Origin: TMED14 sp002167805 | GTDB lineage: Bacteria; Bacteroidota; Bacteroidia; Flavobacteriales; Schleiferiaceae | NCBI GenBank assembly: GCA_965655795.1 | Contig: CBFHHY010000008.1 | Span: 15,334-79,333 of the forward strand | Direction of reading: 5' to 3' | Length of the DNA stretch: 64,000 nucleotides | Shown: one piece after another, positions 34,522-43,248 of the stretch | Layout of the letters: each line of letters starts with the position of its first letter | Position numbering within the stretch: position 1 is the stretch's first letter | Program-made: the position numbers and the translations under genes | Notes under the pieces: model-generated | Seen by the model: the letters and a program-made list of their open reading frames with translations, nothing else | What the model was told of the DNA's origin: nothing | Databases searched by the model: none

Positions 34522-36222
34522 TTATATAGAATCCTTTATATCAATTATCCTAGCTTGCCTTGACCGCTCTCCTCGAAAGTAGTTCCATTCTAATTCAAGG
34601 GCTACATCAACAAGATTATTTTTGGGACGAAAGCTGCCCCATCCAAAACCAATTGCCAAAATTCCTTTGCCTGAATCCGGGTTAACTAAATATGTTTTTA
34701 AATGTTTATTCGAGGACAAAAATGAAGTTTTGGTCATTTGTACTCGATTTAACCCCCAGACCGGGGCACTATTTCCAATCCCATATGGTGCCAATTTATC
34801 TAGTAATGAGCAAAGGTTATCATTTAGGTTTTCAGGGTCTATTATGGAATCAATCAATATTTCAGGAGTTCTTTTATGCTTTGGCCAATTCTTGTTCACG
34901 CACTGTTCAAATTCAGTTTTAAAATTTTGGAGTTTATCGATATTAATTTTAATTCCTGCTGCGGCATGATGTCCCCCAAATTGAAGTAGATGTTGAGACG
35001 AATCTTCAAGTGCGTTATAAATATTTAATCCAGGAACAGATCGGGCACTTCCAGAAAGAACACCTTCATTTTCAGTTAGAACAATAGTAGGTTTATGAAA
35101 AGCTTCTACAAGGTTTTGTGCAACAATCCCTAAAACCCCTTTATGCCAACCTTTCCCATTAATAACCAAGGCCAAATTATTTGAGGACTCTTTTGCCAAG
35201 GTTTCAGCCTCCAAATAAACTTTTTCTTGAGTTGACCTTCTTTCGATATTATATCGTTCAATCTCTTGGGATAATTTTTTTAAAAGTTCCGGGTTTGGAG
35301 TCGTTAAAAGTTCCACGGCAAGATGACCATGCCCCATTCTTCCAGCAGCGTTTATTTTTGGTCCAATTGCAAATAATACTTCTTGAAGAGAAATGGGCTT
35401 TCCTTTATTTTCTCCCAAAAGTTCAGCAATCGACTCTCGTGGTTTCATATTCATAAGCTTTAATCCCTCCCTTACTATGTATCTATTTATACCTGTTAAA
35501 GGGACCATATCTGCTCCTACACTAATAGCTACGAGGTCCATTAAGGAATTAAGTTTATTAGGGTCTAGAGAAATGGATTTATAAGTAGCTATGCAAAGCA
35601 TATATCCAACGCCACAACCTGAAAGTTCTTTGAAAGGAAATGAGCAGTCTTGCCGTTTTGGATTTATTACCGCAAGAGCATTAGGAAGGATCTCGCCGGG
35701 GTTATGATGATCAGTGATAATTACATCAAGAGATTTTTCATTTGCATAGTTTACAAGCTCAAGAGCTTTAATGCCGCAATCCAAAGTAATTAAAAGACCA
35801 GCCCCTTCTTCAATTGCTTTATCAATACCTTTTTTTGACAATCCATAACCTTCGGTATATCGGTCTGGTATGTATGTTATAATATCCCACCCTGCGTTTT
35901 TTAATCCCAAGCTCAAAGTTGCTACAGCTGTGGTCCCGTCGACGTCATAATCCCCGAACAGAAATACTTTTTCTTTTTTCTCAAGAGCAAGTTTTAATCG
36001 TTTTGTTGCCACTTTCATGTCCTTAAGTTGCATCGGATCGCATTTAGATATTGAGAATCCAGGAATCCAATTTTTTATTTCTTCTAAGGTTTTTAAGTTT
36101 CTTTGAACAAGAACATTCGCTAATGGCTCAAATTGATTTCCAAGTGAAGCACTAAGTGCTTTAACTTCATGATTTTCTCCAGGGGCCTTTATACGCCAAA
36201 TTCTGCCATTTTTTTTATTCAT
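34522..36222 (-). CDS. recJ: Single-stranded-DNA-specific 5'-3' exonuclease
   Basis: Degrades single-stranded DNA during recombination and mismatch repair. 566 residues with the DHH family motifs: LFGDYDVDGTTAVA near 83-96 (motif I), ITLDCGIKALEL and ITDHHNPGE near 169-177 (the DHH motif), and GGHHAAAGIKI in the DHHA1 domain. The C-terminal OB-like region follows. The start overlaps the stop of the DAHP synthase gene by four bases. Confidence 0.97.
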   Translation of the reverse strand: MNKKNGRIWRIKAPGENHEVKALSASLGNQFEPLANVLVQRNLKTLEEIKNWIPGFSISKCDPMQLKDMKVATKRLKLALEKKEKVFLFGDYDVDGTTAVATLSLGLKNAGWDIITYIPDRYTEGYGLSKKGIDKAIEEGAGLLITLDCGIKALELVNYANEKSLDVIITDHHNPGEILPNALAVINPKRQDCSFPFKELSGCGVGYMLCIATYKSISLDPNKLNSLMDLVAISVGADMVPLTGINRYIVREGLKLMNMKPRESIAELLGENKGKPISLQEVLFAIGPKINAAGRMGHGHLAVELLTTPNPELLKKLSQEIERYNIERRSTQEKVYLEAETLAKESSNNLALVINGKGWHKGVLGIVAQNLVEAFHKPTIVLTENEGVLSGSARSVPGLNIYNALEDSSQHLLQFGGHHAAAGIKINIDKLQNFKTEFEQCVNKNWPKHKRTPEILIDSIIDPENLNDNLCSLLDKLAPYGIGNSAPVWGLNRVQMTKTSFLSSNKHLKTYLVNPDSGKGILAIGFGWGSFRPKNNLVDVALELEWNYFRGERSRQARIIDIKDSI

Positions 36223-37325
36223 TCTTTATCTCGAAAATGCTGATAAATTTTATTTTGTTGTTCAACTGAATATTTATGAATGATTTGAAATAGTTCATTT
36301 ATAAAATTTTCATTTAATCCCAGCTCTCGTGCTTGATTTCCTCTTTGTTTCAATAAATCAAACCATCGTTCCATTTGAAATACACTGGCATTGTTATTAG
36401 CTTTTATATGACCAAGCTCATCAACTATTTTCATTCTCTTTTTCAGAGCATTAACAATACTTTTATCAAGATTATCTAAAATTTTCCTTTGATCTGATAT
36501 TAGCTTTTGCAATTCGCGAGGAGTAACAGCTTTGGATTCTAAATCTAATTCTTTTAATAATGAAATCAATTTGCCGGGAGTTATTTGTTGATCAGGGTCA
36601 CTTAATGCATCTTTTGGAGAATGGTGAACTTCAACCATTAAACCATCCATTTGAATGTCCATTGCAACTCGGGTAATTTGTTCAATTAATTCTCTTTTGC
36701 CGGCGATATGGCTAGGATCACATATTATTGGTATTGTTGGTGCAGCCCTTCTAAAATCAAAACTGATTTCCCATCTTGGATCATTTCTAAATGGAGCAGA
36801 GTTACTCGCAAAAAACCCTCTGTGAACAGCTGCGAGATTATGCAGGCCACTTTTTTCTAGTCTTTCAAAAGCACCTAGCCATAAACCTAAATCAGCATGG
36901 ATAGGATTTTTAATCAAAATTGGGATATCGGTTCCTCTGAGCGATTCAGCTATTTCTTGAACATAAAATGGATTTACAGTAGTTCTTGCCCCTATCCATA
37001 ATGCATCAGCAGAAGCATTAAGAGCATGATCAACATGTCGAGTGTTTGCGACCTCAATAATAAAGGGCAAATCAACCTCCTTACGCATATTTTTAAGCCA
37101 TTCTAGAGCTATATGACCTTTTCCTTCAAATTGGCCAGCTCGGGTACGTGGCTTCCAAATTCCAGATCTAAAAAGATGGACTTTACCACTTGATTTTAAT
37201 TCCCTTGCAGTTTTTAAAACTTGATTTTCAGATTCTGCCGAACATGGGCCAGCAATTATTAATGGGTTTGAGCTGGATATATCCCAATATCCCCATTTTC
37301 TCGAATTTTCAATGTCTGAATACAT
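36219..37325 (-). CDS. 3-deoxy-7-phosphoheptulonate synthase / chorismate mutase fusion
   Basis: Catalyses the first step of the shikimate pathway and, through its C-terminal domain, chorismate to prephenate. 368 residues: a type I-beta (KDO8P-synthase-like) DAHP synthase at about 1-260 (PLIIAGPCSAES, FRSGIWKPRTRAGQFEG, CDPSHIAGKRE), then an AroQ-type helical chorismate mutase at about 275-368 (RKILDNLDKSIVNALKKRMK). The mutase may also serve as a feedback sensor, as in related fusions. It is the first gene of the recJ-trmB-ATL run. Confidence 0.95.
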   Translation of the reverse strand: MYSDIENSRKWGYWDISSSNPLIIAGPCSAESENQVLKTARELKSSGKVHLFRSGIWKPRTRAGQFEGKGHIALEWLKNMRKEVDLPFIIEVANTRHVDHALNASADALWIGARTTVNPFYVQEIAESLRGTDIPILIKNPIHADLGLWLGAFERLEKSGLHNLAAVHRGFFASNSAPFRNDPRWEISFDFRRAAPTIPIICDPSHIAGKRELIEQITRVAMDIQMDGLMVEVHHSPKDALSDPDQQITPGKLISLLKELDLESKAVTPRELQKLISDQRKILDNLDKSIVNALKKRMKIVDELGHIKANNNASVFQMERWFDLLKQRGNQARELGLNENFINELFQIIHKYSVEQQNKIYQHFRDKE

Positions 37326-37371
37326 ATTAAATCAAAGATATTTATTCTTTTATCCTCATTTTAGTTGATTT

Positions 37372-38043
37372 TTATTTCGGGGAAATAAGAATAACAAGTT
37401 CTCCTTTGATGTCATTATCTGAGAAATAAAAGATTAATTCATCGATGGTTCCGCGATGATAAGTCTCGTATAGTTTACTTATCTCGCGAGCAACGCAAAT
37501 TGACCTATTCCCTCCAAGTTCATCTTTCATTTCCTTTAGGCACCTAATAAGCCGATGTGGCGATTCATAAAAAATTATGGTTCGTTTTTCGTGTTTCCAT
37601 TCTGAGATTCTTGATTTCCTTCCTTTTTTCAAAGGTAAAAAGCCATCAAAAATAAATCGGTCGCTTGGGAACCCACTTCCTACTAAAGCTGGAATCAAAG
37701 CCGTTGGGCCTGGAAGCGCTTCGACTAGAACCTCTTCCTGAATACATTTTCTAACAAGTAGATATCCGGGATCACTGATTCCTGGGGTCCCTGCGTCGCA
37801 AACAAGCACAGTATCTAAATCATTGCTTTTTATATTTTCTACTACCTGGTTCACTTTTAAATGTTCATTGTGCATATGAAAAGATTCTAATTTTACTTTT
37901 AAACCTAAAAGCTTCATTAGTTTTCCTGTGACTCGTGTATCTTCTGCAAGAACCTTCACCGCATTGGAGATACATTGTTTCGCTCGATTACTGATGTCTT
38001 CAATATTACCGATTGGAGTTGGAACAAGTATGAGCTTACCCAT
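37372..38043 (-). CDS. rsmI: 16S rRNA (cytidine1402-2'-O)-methyltransferase
   Basis: Modifies C1402 in the ribosomal decoding centre with SAM. 223 residues, the short form. Motifs are LVPTPIGNIEDISNRA at 6-21, LAEDTRVTGKLMKLL near 33-47, CDAGTPGISDPGYLLV near 82-97 and the ALPGPTALIPALVGSG segment near 108-123. It follows the conserved hypothetical gene by two bases, an order often seen in Bacteroidota. Confidence 0.96.
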   Translation of the reverse strand: MGKLILVPTPIGNIEDISNRAKQCISNAVKVLAEDTRVTGKLMKLLGLKVKLESFHMHNEHLKVNQVVENIKSNDLDTVLVCDAGTPGISDPGYLLVRKCIQEEVLVEALPGPTALIPALVGSGFPSDRFIFDGFLPLKKGRKSRISEWKHEKRTIIFYESPHRLIRCLKEMKDELGGNRSICVAREISKLYETYHRGTIDELIFYFSDNDIKGELVILISPK

Positions 38044-38045
38044 TC

Positions 38046-38579
38046 TTATTTGAATCGTGCATTAGCGAATGATATAAATTTTTCAACAGTTTCTTCTTTT
38101 CCAGACCAGTCATAATCAGGTTGAATTGTTTTTAAAATAAACGTATTGCATTCTTCTTTTGTTTCCATGGTTGATAGAGCTGAAATAACCATTTCAAAAT
38201 CATCAGTAGAACCATTAAATAGAATTTTAATAAATGCTAAACGATCATTTAAGCCCAATTTTAATTTTGAATATTTATTATTAACGGAATTTTCAGATTT
38301 TTGATGAATTGACTCTTGGGACTTTTCCACCTTTGGGATAAAGTTTATGTTTTCCGAACTAACCTTTTCTTTTCTGGGGCTAGGTGATAACGATAAATGA
38401 CTATCCACAAGGGCTTTAATGCTTTTTTTATTATCTGATTTTATTTTATCGATTTCGGCATTTATGATTTTAATATGAGCTAAACTAACTAATTCGTGTA
38501 GCGCCAAAAATTCTTTATCTGAGGGTATCTCATTTTTTAGAGCTTCACGAACTATTTCTATCGATTCATTTAATGACAT
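38046..38579 (-). CDS. Conserved Bacteroidota protein of unknown function
   Basis: 177 residues, predicted cytoplasmic. The N-terminal helical half is Lys- and Ser-rich with a low-complexity middle (about 60-100). The C-terminal 70 residues are the recognisable part: LGLNDRLAFIKILFNGSTDD, a helix, then YDWSGKEETVEKFISFANARF. I recall similar proteins next to rsmI and tdk in other Bacteroidota. No catalytic residues are evident. It is divergent from tdk. Confidence 0.75.
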   Translation of the reverse strand: MSLNESIEIVREALKNEIPSDKEFLALHELVSLAHIKIINAEIDKIKSDNKKSIKALVDSHLSLSPSPRKEKVSSENINFIPKVEKSQESIHQKSENSVNNKYSKLKLGLNDRLAFIKILFNGSTDDFEMVISALSTMETKEECNTFILKTIQPDYDWSGKEETVEKFISFANARFK

Positions 38580-38582
38580 AAG

Positions 38583-38612
38583 TTGAAATTTTAAGCTATT
38601 GCGTTAGATTTG
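38583..38612 (+). promoter_or_regulatory. Promoter TTG-N19-TAGATTTG for tdk
   Basis: TTG at 38583-38585 and an exact TAnnTTTG at 38605-38612, 19 bases apart, 21 bases before the tdk ATG. It likely drives tdk, alr and the O-antigen ligase gene. Confidence 0.62.
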
Positions 38613-38633
38613 TGCAGAACTGAAATTTACAAA

Positions 38634-39212
38634 ATGTTCCAAGAGTATTCCGAAATAGAAATCCAAAAGTCTGGATGGATAGAAATTATTACAGGATCAA
38701 TGTTCTCAGGCAAAACTGAAGAGTTAATTCGGCGGATTCAGATCTCCGAAATTTCTGAACCTAATGTCAAAGTACTCAAACCGAAGGTTGATAACCGATA
38801 TGCTGAAGATGAGATTGTAACGCATTCAAAAGTATCTATCAAATGTGTTTCGGTTGAGAGCTCAAGTGAGTTATTTCGAATGGCCAGAAATTCAAAAATT
38901 GTCGGAATTGACGAAGCCCAGTTCTTTGATGAGGGTATTATTAAAGTCTGTAATGATTTAGCAAATATGGGTATTCGAGTTATTGTAGCAGGGTTAGATA
39001 TGGATTTTTTAGGTAACCCTTTTGGTCCAATGCCTAACTTGATGGCGGTAGCGGAGTTTGTTACTAAAGTCCATGCAAAGTGTTCCAAGACAGGCGAGCT
39101 AGCTAATTTTTCTCACCGTTTAAATCCGGATGGTAAAACTATTCAGGTTGGTGGTGAAGCGGCATATGAGGCAGTTTCACGTTTTATATTTAAGGAAATG
39201 TTAAATAAATAA
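38634..39212 (+). CDS. tdk: Thymidine kinase
   Basis: Phosphorylates thymidine for salvage. 192 residues from the ATG at 38634; a TTG at 38610 would overlap the promoter and is rejected. P-loop GSMFSGKTEELI near 21-32, IVGIDEAQFFDEGI near 90-103 with the conserved Asp-Glu-Ala-Gln, GLDMDFLGNPFGPMPNLMAVAE near 122-143. Of the usual four zinc cysteines only the one in HAKCSKTG is clear. alr follows one base later. Confidence 0.95.
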   Translation: MFQEYSEIEIQKSGWIEIITGSMFSGKTEELIRRIQISEISEPNVKVLKPKVDNRYAEDEIVTHSKVSIKCVSVESSSELFRMARNSKIVGIDEAQFFDEGIIKVCNDLANMGIRVIVAGLDMDFLGNPFGPMPNLMAVAEFVTKVHAKCSKTGELANFSHRLNPDGKTIQVGGEAAYEAVSRFIFKEMLNK

Positions 39213-39213
39213 T

Positions 39214-40341
39214 ATGATACTTCCTCAAAAAGCATTTAGTGATACCATTCTATACTTAGATATGGATTCGTTGTTAAAAAATTTGGAGGTTTTTCAGGGG
39301 CTAGTCGCAAAAAATGTAAAAATAATGGCTATGATAAAAGCCAATGCTTATGGAACAGGTGCAGTAACAATAGCCAAAGCGTTAGAGAAAAAAAATATTG
39401 ATTATTTCGGAGTCGCATATGCAGACGAGGGGAATGAACTTCGTATCAATGGTATTAAAACACCAATTATGGTGATGAACCCAGGAGAAAAAAACATTGA
39501 TTTGATGATTTCTCAAAATTTAGAACCGGAAATTTTCTCGGAGGACTCGTTGCACAGATATATGGAATTTATTCAACAAAAAAATATTCCAGATGGTAAA
39601 ATTCACATCAAAGTGGATACTGGTATGAATCGTCTTGGTTTCAAAATAAAGGATTTACCCATGGTTATTGAATCTTTAAAGAATAATCCTTCTGTAAAAG
39701 TATTATCAATAATGAGTCATTTTGCTTCGGCAGATATCTCGAAAGAAGATGCTTTTACTCGAAAACAAAATATCGATTTTAATTTATTTTGTGAAAAAAT
39801 AGAGAGTGAGCTTGGATATAAATGCACTCGACATATATCAAATACATCAGCCACAGAAAGGCATACTGCTTTTAATGCAGATATGGTAAGAATAGGTATA
39901 GGTTTATATGGGCACACCCCGATAAATAACACTGAATTAAGTCTTTCACCTGTAGCGCACTTATATTCGAAAGTATCACATATACACTTTATTCGTGAAG
40001 GTGAAGGAGTTTCTTACGGGAGAGATTATATAGCTAAAGAGGATAGGAAAATTGCCACAATTCCTATAGGTTATGCAGATGGATTTCCAAGATTATTAAG
40101 CAATGGAGTGGGTAAAATGTTTATCAATGGTAAACTGTATCCAGTAATTGGAAAGGTTTGTATGGATATGACTATGCTTGACATAACAGATTCAGCTATT
40201 AAAGTTGGTGATCCTGTTGAAATATTTGGTAGTAATATTAAAATAATAGATTTTGCAAAGAATTGTAAAACCACATGTTATGAGGTTTTAACTCGATTAT
40301 CATCAAGGATAGATAGGATCCCAATTCATAATCAAGAATGA
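39214..40341 (+). CDS. alr: Alanine racemase
   Basis: PLP enzyme giving D-alanine for peptidoglycan. 375 residues, a stand-alone form; in many Bacteroidota it is fused to MurF. The PLP lysine is K42 in AMIKANAYG, and the second catalytic base is the Tyr in EGVSYGRDYI near 269. Other motifs are HIKVDTGMNRLG near 130 and GKVCMDMTMLDI near 311. It is followed by the O-antigen ligase gene with a four-base overlap. Confidence 0.96.
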   Translation: MILPQKAFSDTILYLDMDSLLKNLEVFQGLVAKNVKIMAMIKANAYGTGAVTIAKALEKKNIDYFGVAYADEGNELRINGIKTPIMVMNPGEKNIDLMISQNLEPEIFSEDSLHRYMEFIQQKNIPDGKIHIKVDTGMNRLGFKIKDLPMVIESLKNNPSVKVLSIMSHFASADISKEDAFTRKQNIDFNLFCEKIESELGYKCTRHISNTSATERHTAFNADMVRIGIGLYGHTPINNTELSLSPVAHLYSKVSHIHFIREGEGVSYGRDYIAKEDRKIATIPIGYADGFPRLLSNGVGKMFINGKLYPVIGKVCMDMTMLDITDSAIKVGDPVEIFGSNIKIIDFAKNCKTTCYEVLTRLSSRIDRIPIHNQE

Positions 40342-41477
40342 AGTCTTTGAATAAATATCGCGGTTTAATTCTTTGTATTTGGATTATTTTATTACCCTTT
40401 TGGGATTTTGGTGCTGGGCTATTTCTTGGGATGGCATTTTTTTTGGGTTGTTTCTCTAAGACACCTTTTCTCAAGCTATTTAATCTCTCACTTCTACCTT
40501 GGAGTTTCTTTTTTTTAGCAATATTTGGAGGATTTTGGACATTTTCTTTGGATTTAAAATACTTGTATCGGTTACTTCCCTTTTTTTTAATACCCATTGC
40601 AGTTTCTGGACATTGGCGTTGGGTAAGGTCATCTTTGCCAATAGGTGGTTTAATTCTTTGTATATATCTTCTTTCTAATTCACTTTTCTCATTTTGGGAG
40701 AATGGAGATTTATCACTGATATTTTACCGGGAGCTCGCGGGCTCTTTGCATCAACATATATATTTAATTTCCTATTTATCATTGGGGGTAGTTTCTATTT
40801 ATGAGATTCGTTTAAGAAGAACTTTTCAAATTATTTTTCTTTGGATTGTTTTAACCACAATAAGCTTGCTGGGGTCAAAAATTGGTTTGTTTGCGCTTTT
40901 GAGCGCTGGAATTTTTTATCTAAAAAATATCGTTTCTAATTTTCACCGAAAACACCTGGTATTTTTGTTTTTTATTTTAGGAATATTCTCTTTGTCCCAA
41001 AAATTTTCGGATGGAAGGAGTTTAGGTCATGTTTTTAGGCCCATTTCAGCATATTGGGCCACAGGATCCTTTGATACGCGAATTGTTCAAAACACCGCAG
41101 CTATTAATATTTGGAGTGAGAACTTTTTATTTGGTGTTGGCCAAACAAAAATTCAAGACGAACTTATGATTGAGTATCAAAATGAAAATTATCGATTTGG
41201 GCTAAAACGCAAATCTAATGTTCATAATCAAATACTTCAATACGCGGCAACCTATGGATTGCTTGGATTGATATGGATCTCTCTAGGCTTTTTTTTATCA
41301 TACCGTATTAATTTTTTACACTTTGATTCTTTGCAAAAGAGAAAAGCGATCGTCTGTATAATATTCTTTGGATGCTTGTTTATTACTGAAAGTTTTCTGG
41401 AGAGATCCCTTGGAATTTCTAGCGCAGTCCTAGGATGGATGTGGGTTGCTTGTAAGGATCAGGATTTCATTTCTTGA
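40338..41477 (+). CDS. O-antigen ligase (Wzy_C) family membrane protein
   Basis: 379 residues with about ten hydrophobic segments. A periplasmic loop SAYWATGSFDTRIVQNTAAINIWSENF-like region followed by FGVGQTKIQDE and SNVHNQILQYAATYG has the conserved W and H/N residues of the WaaL/Wzy C-terminal loop. It probably attaches or polymerises surface polysaccharide, but the acceptor is unknown. It is translationally coupled to alr by a four-base overlap, and its 3' end overlaps rnpA convergently by 19 bases. Confidence 0.78.
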   Translation: MKSLNKYRGLILCIWIILLPFWDFGAGLFLGMAFFLGCFSKTPFLKLFNLSLLPWSFFFLAIFGGFWTFSLDLKYLYRLLPFFLIPIAVSGHWRWVRSSLPIGGLILCIYLLSNSLFSFWENGDLSLIFYRELAGSLHQHIYLISYLSLGVVSIYEIRLRRTFQIIFLWIVLTTISLLGSKIGLFALLSAGIFYLKNIVSNFHRKHLVFLFFILGIFSLSQKFSDGRSLGHVFRPISAYWATGSFDTRIVQNTAAINIWSENFLFGVGQTKIQDELMIEYQNENYRFGLKRKSNVHNQILQYAATYGLLGLIWISLGFFLSYRINFLHFDSLQKRKAIVCIIFFGCLFITESFLERSLGISSAVLGWMWVACKDQDFIS

Positions 41478-41833
41478 CTAATTATATTCAGGGCCTCTTT
41501 AATAACAATTCGCAAAAAGTCAAGACTTTCTATTTTATTATTAGCATATAAAAAACCGATATAGAGAGGTGGAGATTTTTCATGAAATTTTTTTCGCTCC
41601 AACCGATATGCTTCTCTTAAAAGCCTCTTTATTTTATTTCTTTGAGAAGCTTTTTTAAACCGTTTTTTTGAGGCACCAATAAGTATTTGAACTCCTCTTT
41701 CTAATTTTAATTCAGAGGTACAATAAATAATATTAATGGGATGCTTATAGAATCTTTTCCCTTCTGAAAAAAGATACCTAATTTGCTTTCGGGATATTAA
41801 TTTCTCTTCTTTTGGGAAGCAATTGTCACTCAC
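41459..41833 (-). CDS. rnpA: Ribonuclease P protein component
   Basis: Protein subunit that helps the P RNA trim tRNA 5' ends. 124 residues. The N-terminal LISRKQIRYLFSEGKRF and the RNP motif KASQRNKIKRLLREAYRLE near 58-76 identify it. It is usually next to rpmH, but here it follows hemD with a four-base overlap, a common Bacteroidota arrangement. Confidence 0.94.
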   Translation of the reverse strand: MSDNCFPKEEKLISRKQIRYLFSEGKRFYKHPINIIYCTSELKLERGVQILIGASKKRFKKASQRNKIKRLLREAYRLERKKFHEKSPPLYIGFLYANNKIESLDFLRIVIKEALNIISQEMKS

Positions 41834-42576
41834 TTATTTTTTGATTTCTCAATAAACGAATCGAGAGCTTGAGTCATCGATGTGAATTTGGCAGTAGGAA
41901 CAGCAATATCAAGTCTTAAGTCATTCTCTTCAATGGCCGATTTAGTTGTATTTCCAAACCCGGCAATTAGAGTTTCCCCTTGCTCAAATTCTGGAAAATT
42001 TCTTAATAAAGAACGTATTCCTTCAGGACTAAAAAATACTAAAATATCGTATTTGACATCACTCAAATGACTTAAATCGCAAATAACAGTTTGGTACATT
42101 TTAGCACGGGTCCACTCAATGTTAGACTTCTCTAGGAGATTAGGAATATCTGGATTTAGAATATCGGAGGTGGGCATCATGAAACGTTCTCCACGTTGTT
42201 TTTTTAGTATCGGTATCAGGTCTGCAAGAGACCCTTTGCCCGGATAAATTTTTCTTTTTCGATATGGAACGAATTTTTGTAGGTAAAATGCAACGGCTTC
42301 TGAAGTACAGAAATACTTCCATTCAGGGCTTACAGGTACACGCATTTCTTTACACATTCGGAAGAAATGATCGATAGCAATGCGGCTCGTAAATATGAAA
42401 GATTTAAAATCTCTAACGGAGATTTTATCTTTTCTAAATTTTTTGCCCGGGATACCTATGACCTCAATAAAAGGTTGAAAATCAATTTTAACTTTATGCT
42501 TATCCGCAAGAGCAGAATACGGGCTGTTTGGAACTTGAGGCTCAGGCTGTGAGACCAAAATACTTTTAACTTTCAT
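41830..42576 (-). CDS. hemD: Uroporphyrinogen-III synthase
   Basis: Cyclises hydroxymethylbilane in haem synthesis. 248 residues. This family is weakly conserved; recognisable parts are SILVSQPEPQVPNSPYSALADKH at the start, FKSFIFTSRIAIDHF near 51-65 and DILVFFSPEGIRSLLRNF with a later GNTTKSAIEENDL. It is coupled to rnpA downstream and six bases from the DUF4271 gene upstream, a typical Bacteroidota neighbourhood that supports the call. Confidence 0.88.
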   Translation of the reverse strand: MKVKSILVSQPEPQVPNSPYSALADKHKVKIDFQPFIEVIGIPGKKFRKDKISVRDFKSFIFTSRIAIDHFFRMCKEMRVPVSPEWKYFCTSEAVAFYLQKFVPYRKRKIYPGKGSLADLIPILKKQRGERFMMPTSDILNPDIPNLLEKSNIEWTRAKMYQTVICDLSHLSDVKYDILVFFSPEGIRSLLRNFPEFEQGETLIAGFGNTTKSAIEENDLRLDIAVPTAKFTSMTQALDSFIEKSKNK

Positions 42577-42582
42577 AAGTCC

Positions 42583-43248
42583 TTAAAATAAAGCCCAAAA
42601 AATTGGTGCTATTTCTAAGGCGCAAAGGTATGAAAACCCTAAATACCACGGTGAGGTGCTTTTCTTCATGAAATTTATCACAGAACTTAGGATACCAAAG
42701 CAATATAATATCAAATAAATTATTGCAGTCACATCAAATAGATTCTTAATAAATCCCTCAAGGTTTTGACCCCAGACTATTAACCAAAGTAAAAATGGGA
42801 TTCCAAAAAGAATAATAGGTAAATATTTAAATCTTATTCTCCAACATTCATAATGAAGAACATCTGCGTCCCATATTTTACCACTTACATTGTTTAAAAT
42901 AAATTGATATAAAATAACGCAAATGGGAATCAAAATAAGCCCAAATGCTTCATATATCTCATTAAGTGAATTTAATTTTAAAATTGATAGAGAGTTCAAG
43001 TATAAAAAGCCTCCAATAGTGAATGTGAAAAGGTGAGGGATCCAAAATCCTTTTTTCTCAATTTTTAATTCCAAAAAGCTTTTAATAAACATATATCTCG
43101 GAATACCTTGATTATTGATATTTTGATAAAGTAAGGCTGATAAAAAAGTTAAGGCAATTGCACACCAAAATAAAATATCATTTTGATGGTTTATTGGGGT
43201 CCCAATTAATTTATTCAATAGTAGCATTTCTTTTTCACATATTACCAA
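42583..43248 (-). CDS. DUF4271 family membrane protein
   Basis: 221 residues with five or six hydrophobic segments, no signal peptide and no catalytic motif seen. DUF4271 proteins lie next to hemD in many Bacteroidota, and this position supports the family call. Function is unknown; a role near haem synthesis is only suggested by location. The start overlaps the end of the TonB receptor gene by seven bases. Confidence 0.75.
   Translation of the reverse strand: MVICEKEMLLLNKLIGTPINHQNDILFWCAIALTFLSALLYQNINNQGIPRYMFIKSFLELKIEKKGFWIPHLFTFTIGGFLYLNSLSILKLNSLNEIYEAFGLILIPICVILYQFILNNVSGKIWDADVLHYECWRIRFKYLPIILFGIPFLLWLIVWGQNLEGFIKNLFDVTAIIYLILYCFGILSSVINFMKKSTSPWYLGFSYLCALEIAPIFWALF

Noticed and set aside
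34622..34969. Plus-strand frame of 115 residues inside recJ
   Set aside because: It is antisense to a well-conserved part of recJ, with no domain and no promoter.
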